NCBI GenBank assembly: GCA_946998205.1
Contig: CAMPYJ010000046.1
Coordinates: forward strand, 1-21,116
Source of the DNA: an uncultured Prevotella sp.
Lineage (GTDB): Bacteria > Bacteroidota > Bacteroidia > Bacteroidales > Bacteroidaceae
Direction of reading: 5' to 3'
DNA: 21,116 nt
Below are positions 14,278-21,116 of this stretch, one piece after another (the first letter of the stretch is position 1; each line of letters begins with the position of its first letter). The position numbers were made by a program, and so were the translations under genes. Below the pieces are notes generated by a model that was given only the letters and a program-made list of their open reading frames with translations, did not search any database and had not been told where the DNA came from.

Positions 14278-17184
14278 TCAATATCCAAATATCTCTTGGG
14301 TAGAAAGGCGTTTGACTTTGCCTATTTTCCGCAGAGCCTGCATGTTCAAATTCTTCTCATCGCCCAAGATGACGTAACGATAAGGCTTGCGTGCCATGTT
14401 GTTTTGCTCGAAGTCGACGATATCTTGCATGGTGATGCTGGGCAAGGCCTGATAGATTCTTTCGTTTTCATCATAATCGATGCCTCTTTCTTTGGCTTTT
14501 AAATAGGCTTGAAGTACGCCGCCGCGCGTGACGCGAAGACTGGCCAGCTGTTTCATCAAACCCTGTTTGGCGATGTCGAAGTCCGTCTTGCTTTGCGGAA
14601 TGGTGTCTAAGATGTTGTTGAACACCTTGATGCAATCCATCATTTTGTCGTTTTGAGTGATGATGTAGGTTTGCGCATACTCAGGATGTCCCTTCAGCGG
14701 ACTGTTGTTGTAATATGCTGATGCGCTGTAAGCCAATCCTCTTGCTTCACGCAACTCTTGGAAGACAACGGTGTTCATGCCACCGCCAAAGTATTCGTTG
14801 AATAGAGTTCCTACCGCTGTCTGCTTGGCGTCAAAAGGTTTGTTCTCGTTGTGATACATCACCATGTAAATGTTTTTAGCATTGTAGGGAGCGATGTACA
14901 CTTCGTTTTGCGGTGTGGTTTGTTCTTGATACTCTTTGTTTTTCAGTGCTGGTTTTCTGCTTTTGGCAGGCTCATACAGCTTGTCAAGGCAGGCAGAAAG
15001 CTGTTGTGTGCTCGTTGGTCCGTAGTATAGCACGGTTTGCTCGTATTGTTTGAGCGACTGAAACAAATCAACCAAATGCCGTGGCTGTAAGGCTTTCAGT
15101 TCTTGTTCGCTTACAATATTGCGCACTTGGTTATAGGGTCCGTACATCGCATACCTTCTTAAAGCATTGAAATTGCTTCGTTGATCGTTTTTGTCGTCTT
15201 GCCTTGCTTTCAAAGTCAATGCGACATATTGTTCGTACGCCTTTGCATCTGGCTTCGCATCGGTCATCAGTTCGTTGAGCAGTTTCACCGCTTTGGGCAT
15301 GTTCTCATCCAATCCTGTCAATGAAATGGCGATGTTGCGCGAGTCTGCCGATATGTTTAAGCTGCACGCCAGTTTGTAAAACTCGCGCTTGATGTCCTCT
15401 GCCGACTTCTTAGAGGTGCCCAGATAGTTGATGTAATCGCACGCCACCGCTAACTCTTTGTTGGCGGTAGTGCCGAAATCCCAATTGAAAATAAGGTTAA
15501 AAAGACCGTCTTCGCTGTTGTGTTTGTACACAATAGGTAACTTCTTCTTCGTCTTAGTGAAGGTTAAGTCGCGCTTGAAATCCAGGAATTGCGGTTGTAT
15601 GGGCGTGGTATGCGCATTTTGTATGTCACGCAAAAATGCACTGCTCTCGTTACGGTTGCTGGGGATGGGGGTGATTTGCGGCTTGTCTATCTTCTTTTGC
15701 GTGGTGTCTTCGCCTTGCTTCTTGTACACGCAAACAAAGTTATCTTTAAGGTGTTTGTTGGCAAAGGCCATGATGTCTTGTTTGGAAATCTTTGCCAATC
15801 TGTCCAAACGGTTGACCACATCTTTCCATTTCTGATTGTTGATGAAAGCGTCGGTCAGCATGGAAACCCTTGAGCGGTTAGACTGTAGCGACTTGTAATA
15901 ATCGCGTTTGGCGTTATTGATGATTGACGAGAGCAGGTCATCGGCGAACGCTCCCCGCTTTAGTTTGTCAACCTCAGCCAACAATAGTTGTTTGACGTCT
16001 TGCAAAGATTGTCCCTCCTTGGGCAATCCCTCCATGCAGAATGATGAATAATCGGCCAGGGCATTGACGAACGAACCGCTCCCTAAGAGCTTCATGCTTT
16101 GATTGAGGTCCAGGTCTAACAATCCCGCATGCCCGTTGCTCAATATTTTATCCACCAAGGTGAGTGTGTCGTTTTGCATGGATGCGGCGCCGTCAAACTT
16201 CCATGCCAGCAATACATTCTCGGCTTCCTGGCCCACTACCGTGGTGTCTACACTCGCTTTGAGGTCGGGTTGCGGTGCGAAAGTAGGGTAGGATAGCGTC
16301 TGGCTCTTCTTCCATGAGCCGAAATACTTGTCTAAAGTAGCAATCACTTCATCTGGATTCATGTCGCCTGCCATGCAGATGGCAACGTTGTTGGGCACAT
16401 AGTAGCGTTTGAAATAGTTCTGGATGTTTACAATAGAGGGATTTTTTAGATGCGCTTGCGTGCCGATGGTGGTCTGTGTGCCATAGGGATGTGTAGGAAA
16501 CAATTTGGCATTGAGTGCGTTCCACTGTTTTCTTCCATCGCTCGAAAGTCCGATGTTGTATTCTTCGTACACCGCTTCCAATTCGGTATGAAAGCCCCTG
16601 ATAACCATGTTTTGAAAGCGATCTGCTTGGATTTTGGCCCAATTGTCTACTTCATTGGAGGGTATGTTCTCTACATAACAGGTGATGTCGTTGCTCGTAA
16701 AGGCGTTAGAACCTTCCGAACCGATGGCTGCCATCAGCTTGTCATATTCATTGGGAATATTGTATTGGGCAGCCAGCTGTGATATACTGTCAATTTCATG
16801 GTATGCCTTTTTGCGCTCGGCAGCATCGGTCAGCAAGCGATATTTCTCATATCGCTGCGTGATGTCTTGCAGATAAGCGGCTTCTTTCTTTGCATTGGTG
16901 GTGCCAAACAGCTTGGTTCCCTTAAACATCAAATGCTCCAAGTAGTGAGCCAAGCCAGTGGTTTCGGAAGGATCGTTCCTGCTTCCCGTCCTGACGGCGA
17001 TGTAAGCTTGAATACGCGGCTTCTCCTTGTTCACGCTAAGGTAAATCTTCAGACCGTTATCAAGTGTGTAGATACGAGCCTTCATGGGGTCGCCAGCCAC
17101 TGTTTGGTAATTGTATGCTTTTGCATGAAGAATACTTTGAAAAAGTATCAGAAGTAGACTTGACAATATGAATCTTGTTCTCAT
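14278..17184 (-). CDS. M16-family zinc metalloprotease, two-module, secreted or periplasmic
   Basis: The chosen start at 17184 gives a 968-residue protein opening with signal peptide MRTRFILSSLLLILFQSILH. An in-frame start at 17286 would overlap the upstream gene and place the signal peptide 34 residues inside, so it is rejected. The zinc site has the inverted HxxEH motif of pitrilysin/insulinase enzymes: His80, Glu83, His84 (GLAHYLEHLMFKGT), with further glutamates at 201-208 (ELEAVYEEYN). The C-terminal half is a second M16 module without zinc site and carries the family motif FQELREARGLAYSASAYY. M16 enzymes cleave oligopeptides inside a closed chamber; the natural substrate here is unknown. 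It is 73 bp behind the DUF4954 gene and probably in the same operon. Confidence 0.92.
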   Translation of the reverse strand: MRTRFILSSLLLILFQSILHAKAYNYQTVAGDPMKARIYTLDNGLKIYLSVNKEKPRIQAYIAVRTGSRNDPSETTGLAHYLEHLMFKGTKLFGTTNAKKEAAYLQDITQRYEKYRLLTDAAERKKAYHEIDSISQLAAQYNIPNEYDKLMAAIGSEGSNAFTSNDITCYVENIPSNEVDNWAKIQADRFQNMVIRGFHTELEAVYEEYNIGLSSDGRKQWNALNAKLFPTHPYGTQTTIGTQAHLKNPSIVNIQNYFKRYYVPNNVAICMAGDMNPDEVIATLDKYFGSWKKSQTLSYPTFAPQPDLKASVDTTVVGQEAENVLLAWKFDGAASMQNDTLTLVDKILSNGHAGLLDLDLNQSMKLLGSGSFVNALADYSSFCMEGLPKEGQSLQDVKQLLLAEVDKLKRGAFADDLLSSIINNAKRDYYKSLQSNRSRVSMLTDAFINNQKWKDVVNRLDRLAKISKQDIMAFANKHLKDNFVCVYKKQGEDTTQKKIDKPQITPIPSNRNESSAFLRDIQNAHTTPIQPQFLDFKRDLTFTKTKKKLPIVYKHNSEDGLFNLIFNWDFGTTANKELAVACDYINYLGTSKKSAEDIKREFYKLACSLNISADSRNIAISLTGLDENMPKAVKLLNELMTDAKPDAKAYEQYVALTLKARQDDKNDQRSNFNALRRYAMYGPYNQVRNIVSEQELKALQPRHLVDLFQSLKQYEQTVLYYGPTSTQQLSACLDKLYEPAKSRKPALKNKEYQEQTTPQNEVYIAPYNAKNIYMVMYHNENKPFDAKQTAVGTLFNEYFGGGMNTVVFQELREARGLAYSASAYYNNSPLKGHPEYAQTYIITQNDKMMDCIKVFNNILDTIPQSKTDFDIAKQGLMKQLASLRVTRGGVLQAYLKAKERGIDYDENERIYQALPSITMQDIVDFEQNNMARKPYRYVILGDEKNLNMQALRKIGKVKRLSTQEIFGY

Positions 17185-17257
17185 CTTTGTGATTGTTAAT
17201 AACTTGTCTGTGCTGTTCAGTTTTGTCTGGCTTCGTCTAAAGTCGTTGAACGTGATT

Positions 17258-19114
17258 TCAATTTTCGTATTCAACCTCTCGATCAAGTTTTTCTATGAAG
17301 TTGTCAAATAAATTTTGTTCTACATCTCCCATTGAGAACTCTTTCTCCGCATCTTTCCTAATCTCGGCTATCCATGCGCGACGTGCCTTGACGTAATCCG
17401 CGTGGATGCGCTCGGCATCCGCCATGGTAATGGTGTCGAGTTGATAATAGTTCTTGATGAGTTCGTATGTCCAAGCCCATCGATACTCTTGATAGTGTTC
17501 GTTGATGTCCGTGAATCTTTTCAAGACATCGTCTATCGTTTCGAGTTCGCCGCTTTTTATATCCTCTTTCAACCGTTCTTCTTCCGAAACGGGTAGAAGC
17601 AGTCCGGCCAAGTCAGTCCATTTGCCCGTTCCAATCGCAGAAGTGGGAGGCGTAAGTGCCGGATCTTGCTTCAGGACACGTTTCAGAACCGCCCCCATAT
17701 AGATGTGCAGTGCGATGTCGTAGTATTTGATACCTTTTTTCAAAGAATTGGCGTTGATGACATATTCATGATAATTATAGGTTGATACGTCATCACCGGA
17801 AGCCTCGCGCAGGTTTTCAAGAATCTTTTTCCCCTCCACGATGCCGCCGACGGTGAAGGGAGAAAGCCAATCGAAGTTCACGATACTCATTTGTGAATGT
17901 TGCGGACGCAAATCTCTTTTCGGCCACTTGTTGATGTCTCTGTACAAACCAACTGTCGTAATGTTTCTTCCCGGAGACAGGTACATGATGTCACCGTAGG
18001 CCACCAGGTATGAGAACGGCAGGCTGCGCGTGTCGGGGTGATACATCAGTTTGCCGAAACAAACGGAGAAGGCGCCGATGTGCGCCGGCATCAGAAGATA
18101 GGCTCCGCTGGCCGTCTTGCATCCACGTTGCAGCACGCCGTAATGCATCGGTCCCATCTTGTACGCGTGGTTGCTGAAGTTGGTGGCGGAACCGGCGTTG
18201 TAGAATGAGAACATACCGCCAATCAACAGGCTGCTCTTGTGATGACTGGATGAGAAAGGACCGCAGAAAGCCGCACATGCCTCACCGTTCGCCATGTAGC
18301 TGTTGGCGAAGAACACGCTGGAAGATGCCGTAAAACCATTTGTCATCTTGCAGGACTCACCCACGAAGCTGTCTTGCATCTTCACGCTGTTGACGATGGA
18401 GGAGCCGTGTGAAATGATGGAATTCTCACAAATAACTCCCGTTCCTATATATACGCTGGCGGCCTCTGAGCTGAGAATGGTACAGTCACTCAGGCGTGAC
18501 GCTCCGTTGATTTCGCATTCGTCAAAGATGATGGTGTTGGTGATTTCTTTCGTGTTGACGATTTTCACGCGATTGCCTATCCATCCTTGGTCAGACGCAT
18601 TTAACGCAATGCCCTCCTTGACAAGGCGCAGAACGGCATCTTTCAGCGCCTTGTCTTGAAAGTGTTGAACCATGAAAGCTGCGAACTGACTGTTTAATTC
18701 TCTGAACAACACAACGTTGCCGTCACCCGCTTCATTTAAAACAGAGATGGTGTTGCCCTCACCATAAGTGGCACCCTCTGTTGTTTCGAGCGTGCAAATG
18801 TTGGAAATGAAGCACCGCTCGCCAATCGTATAATTGTTGATGTAATTGCCGACGTTCTCTATCAAACTGTCATCACCTACGGTTACGTTTCTCAGCGTGG
18901 CGTTGACAATACCGGAATGCTTGAAAAACCCCTTGCTTACTTCCAAGGTTTCTTCAAATGCACCTAAATGATTCTCACCGTAGAAAAAGACGCGGCTCAA
19001 ATGGTTCGGACGGAACTCTTCTGCCACCATGACCGAAGACCAGTCTTCTGCCCAGCAACCGCGGCTTTCTAATACACTTATCTCTTCACTTGTTAATTGT
19101 CTGAACTCTTTCAT
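17258..19114 (-). CDS. DUF4954-family protein with left-handed beta-helix
   Basis: This protein of about 618 residues matches my memory of the DUF4954 family, common in Bacteroidetes and of unknown role. The middle region, about 60-330, shows hexapeptide-like repeats (GDDSLIENVGNYINNYTIG, YIGTGVICENSIISHGSSI, NSVKMQDSFVGES) typical of the left-handed beta-helix of sugar-nucleotide acyl- and nucleotidyl-transferases. The C-terminus is helical and charged. No signal peptide is present, so it should be cytoplasmic. The ATG at 19114 is preferred; a TTG nine bases earlier would add MKK. It begins 9 bp after the hflX stop, so it is cotranscribed and probably translationally coupled. A transferase or sugar-metabolic role is possible, but no active site can be assigned. 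Confidence 0.8.
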   Translation of the reverse strand: MKEFRQLTSEEISVLESRGCWAEDWSSVMVAEEFRPNHLSRVFFYGENHLGAFEETLEVSKGFFKHSGIVNATLRNVTVGDDSLIENVGNYINNYTIGERCFISNICTLETTEGATYGEGNTISVLNEAGDGNVVLFRELNSQFAAFMVQHFQDKALKDAVLRLVKEGIALNASDQGWIGNRVKIVNTKEITNTIIFDECEINGASRLSDCTILSSEAASVYIGTGVICENSIISHGSSIVNSVKMQDSFVGESCKMTNGFTASSSVFFANSYMANGEACAAFCGPFSSSHHKSSLLIGGMFSFYNAGSATNFSNHAYKMGPMHYGVLQRGCKTASGAYLLMPAHIGAFSVCFGKLMYHPDTRSLPFSYLVAYGDIMYLSPGRNITTVGLYRDINKWPKRDLRPQHSQMSIVNFDWLSPFTVGGIVEGKKILENLREASGDDVSTYNYHEYVINANSLKKGIKYYDIALHIYMGAVLKRVLKQDPALTPPTSAIGTGKWTDLAGLLLPVSEEERLKEDIKSGELETIDDVLKRFTDINEHYQEYRWAWTYELIKNYYQLDTITMADAERIHADYVKARRAWIAEIRKDAEKEFSMGDVEQNLFDNFIEKLDREVEYEN

Positions 19115-19123
19115 CTTTTTCAA

Positions 19124-20368
19124 TTAATCAGTTGGGTACAAGAAGTCGTTGTATGGATATTTCTGTACATGCAATTGTCGAACGGCTTTGTACAACGTTT
19201 CCCTGAATTCGTCAATGTTTTGCTTTTGTCTTGCCGAAATGAACACGCAGTTTTCATTCAGCTTAGCCATCCAGGTGCGTTTCAAGTCTTCTAACGAAAG
19301 GTTTTCTTGCGTGGAGGGTGTCAGGTCATCAGGAGCTTTCTCAACCCACTTGTATTGGTCAGTCTTGTTGAAGACGATCATGGTGGGCTTATCTGCTGCG
19401 TCCAATTCCCTCAGCGTGTTGTCAACCACCCTGATTTGTTCTTCAAAGTCGGGATGCGAAATGTCTACGACATGCAGCAGCAGGTCGGCCTCGCGCACTT
19501 CGTCAAGGGTTGACTTGAATGAGTCGACAAGGTCGGTGGGCAGTTTGCGAATGAACCCCACCGTATCGGCCAGCAGAAAGGGGAGATTGTCAATCACCAC
19601 CTTGCGTACCGTGGTGTCTAACGTGGCAAAAAGTTTGTTCTCTGCGAACACCTCGCTTTTGGACAAAAGGTTCATCAAGGTAGACTTGCCCACGTTGGTA
19701 TAGCCCACCAAGGCCACGCGAATCATTCTTCCGCGGTTCTTGCGCTGCGTGGCTTTCTGCTTGTCTATCTCGACAAGCCGTTGCTTGAGCAGCGTGATGC
19801 GCTGTAAGATGATGCGGCGGTCCATCTCGAGCTGCGTCTCGCCCGGACCGCGCAGACCGACAGAACCCTTTCCGCCACCGGAGCCGGATCCGCCACCCTG
19901 CCGTTCCAAGTGGGTCCACAAGCGTTGCAGGCGAGGCAGCATGTATCTGTATTGCGCCAATTCTACCTGCGTCTTCGCATTGGCCGTCTGTGCCCGCATG
20001 GCAAAGATGTCGAGTATCAGGGATGTTCGGTCTAAGATTTTTACTTGAAGTTCTTTCTCTATGTTTCTGATTTGCTTGGCAGAAAGCTCGTCATCGAAAA
20101 TCACCATCCCCACGGGGCGGTCGTTTTCTTTCTCGTTTTCTACATACTGCTTGATTTCTTCCAATTTGCCCTTACCTACATAACTCACCATGTTGGGGCC
20201 TCCCAGCTTCTGCGTGAATCTTTTGACGGTAACTGCGCCTGCGGTGTCGGCAAGAAATTCCAACTCGTCAAGATATTCATTGGTCTTCTCCTCGTTCTGT
20301 TCCTGCGTGATGAGGCCCACGAGTACGGCTGTTTCCGCTTTTGCTTCTGATATGACAAATTCTTTCAT
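19124..20368 (-). CDS. hflX: Ribosome-associated GTPase HflX
   Basis: This 414-residue GTPase binds the large ribosomal subunit and in other bacteria splits stalled or hibernating ribosomes under stress. The N-terminal HflX domain contains GPNMVSYVGKGKLEEIK and FDDELSAKQIRN. A glycine-rich linker (about 158-173) leads to the signature GLRGPGETQLEMDRR. The G motifs are G1 GYTNVGKST (222-230; most HflX have Ala where Val is), the switch ATLDTTVR (248-255), G3 DTVGF (268-272), G4 NKTD (334-337) and G5 SAR (378-380). The start at 20368 (MKEFVISEAKAETAVLVG) fits the family and a promoter just upstream; an in-frame ATG at 20497 would lie upstream of that promoter. It is the first gene of the minus-strand operon. 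Confidence 0.96.
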   Translation of the reverse strand: MKEFVISEAKAETAVLVGLITQEQNEEKTNEYLDELEFLADTAGAVTVKRFTQKLGGPNMVSYVGKGKLEEIKQYVENEKENDRPVGMVIFDDELSAKQIRNIEKELQVKILDRTSLILDIFAMRAQTANAKTQVELAQYRYMLPRLQRLWTHLERQGGGSGSGGGKGSVGLRGPGETQLEMDRRIILQRITLLKQRLVEIDKQKATQRKNRGRMIRVALVGYTNVGKSTLMNLLSKSEVFAENKLFATLDTTVRKVVIDNLPFLLADTVGFIRKLPTDLVDSFKSTLDEVREADLLLHVVDISHPDFEEQIRVVDNTLRELDAADKPTMIVFNKTDQYKWVEKAPDDLTPSTQENLSLEDLKRTWMAKLNENCVFISARQKQNIDEFRETLYKAVRQLHVQKYPYNDFLYPTD

Positions 20369-20391
20369 CCGGTATATATATATGGTGTTTG

Positions 20392-20422
20392 CAAAGTTAC
20401 AATAAAGCGGTAAAACGACAAA
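20392..20422 (-). promoter_or_regulatory. Near-perfect Bacteroidetes promoter of the hflX operon
   Basis: On the minus strand TTTG (20422-20419), 19 bases, then TAACTTTG (20399-20392) matches the primary sigma consensus TTTG-N19-TAnnTTTG exactly. Transcription should begin near 20385, leaving a leader of only about 17 nt before the start at 20368. Confidence 0.8.
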
Positions 20423-21116
20423 ATAAAAACATCTATTTTGTTGCAGAGGCCAACGGCAGGCATGTTCAGCTTTCCATTGTGTTATGGTTCCTTCCATTTT
20501 TCGTTGGAAGGTCGAGATACAAAGAAACTGTCTGGATGCGAATTTTCTTGACTGTGACCTCTCTTATCTTTGGCGTGTTTACAAACAACGTTGATGGAGT
20601 TGGCAAATACGCCAAGGATTTGATGACTTTCACAGGTGCTTGACCCACAGTCTGTTACGAGCTTTGTGTTAAGTAATATGTTCGTTATGCAGTCTGTTTT
20701 TCGGCAAAAGCATAGCTTTAAGACGGATATTTGTATGCTTTTGCAGCATAATAACATACATGTTGTATGATAAAGTGATGCTTCTAATCAAGTAAAAACA
20801 ATGCTGTTGGATGAGAAACACTAATTTTTCTTGCCCGATAATCGCATGTTTGCACCCTGTTTGCCTATCGTTTTTTTCTATATTGCAAATTCATGAGTGC
20901 CGTTTTATGCCCGTTTTTCTGATAAAATATCTGACAAATTTGATGGAGTCTTACCAGTTGTCTTATTCGTAAAGAACATGTCGGTTCTGCGTTCAGTACG
21001 GAGTTTGCGCATCAAACTGCAGGTAGTTTGCCAGGCACGACCATTAAAAACAAAATTGAAACTCACGGCTCTTTCATTTAAGAATGAATTGAATACATAA
21101 CTTCCCTTACCCGACT
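20423..21116. other. Gene-free right edge of the window
   Basis: No reading frame here looks like a real gene: the candidates are short, lack family motifs, and one overlaps the hflX promoter. The visible structures are a perfect 11-bp inverted repeat, GCAAAAGCATA (20704-20714) with TATGCTTTTGC (20734-20744), and the small palindrome CATACA-TGT-TGTATG (20755-20769) next to it. No terminator, RNA gene or TAnnTTTG promoter was recognised. A gene beyond the window edge cannot be excluded. Confidence 0.5.

Noticed and set aside
17185..17286. In-frame upstream start for the M16 protease
   Set aside because: It would overlap the upstream DUF4954 gene and put 34 residues before a clear signal peptide; the ATG at 17184 is the sensible start.
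19115..19123. TTG start for the DUF4954 gene
   Set aside because: An ATG nine bases downstream gives the same protein without three residues and fits the 9-bp spacing to the hflX stop.
20369..20497. N-terminal extension of HflX
   Set aside because: It lies upstream of and across the predicted promoter and does not resemble the family's N-terminus; the start at 20368 matches HflX.
20389..20643. 84-codon plus-strand frame at the right edge
   Set aside because: It starts inside the divergent hflX promoter, has no recognisable motif and no promoter of its own.
20897..21100. 67-codon plus-strand frame near the window end
   Set aside because: The composition is basic and unremarkable, and no promoter or ribosome binding site is visible; not enough to call a gene.

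Overview
The window looks like chromosomal DNA of a Prevotella-like member of the Bacteroidales. It carries a SusC/SusD surface nutrient-uptake locus, lipoproteins whose mature ends are acidic after the lipobox cysteine, and promoters of the Bacteroidetes form (TTTG, about 19 bases, TAnnTTTG). Ribosome binding sites are mostly weak. The genus is inferred from overall resemblance, not shown.

Region 1 (1-811) is a gene-free upstream region. It contains a repeated intergenic block (block A), a 258-bp inserted element (R1), a good promoter at 615-645 and a leader of about 160 nt. Region 2 (812-10399) is a five-gene, plus-strand polysaccharide-utilisation-type operon with gaps of 22-30 bp: a TIG/NHL lipoprotein, a SusC-type TonB-dependent transporter, a SusD-type lipoprotein, a BT_3985/DUF1735-like lipoprotein, and a BACON x3 / FN3 / F5/8C lipoprotein. 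These would form a surface capture and import complex. No glycoside hydrolase, protease or regulator is present in the window, so the substrate is unknown.

Region 3 (10400-11572) is gene-free. A full palindromic element (R3) abuts the stop codon of the last operon gene. It is followed by a second copy of the intergenic block (block B), interrupted by R2, an inverted copy of R1, and then by the rplU promoter and a foldable leader. Region 4 (11573-12201) is rplU-rpmA with a terminator. Region 5 (12336-12535) holds a fourth element (R4) and the fumarase terminator, between convergent genes.

Region 6 (12567-20422) is on the minus strand: hflX, a DUF4954 beta-helix protein, an M16 metalloprotease and a class I [4Fe-4S] fumarase. 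It reads leftward from a near-perfect promoter at 20392-20422. Region 7 (20423-21116) contains no gene I can support, only two small inverted repeats.

The least ordinary content is in the non-coding DNA. There are four copies of a MITE-like element family, one with a 3-bp TAA target duplication whose empty site can be read in the sister block. There is also a duplicated intergenic block with a 22-bp periodic array and tiny overlapping ORFs, kept in both copies.
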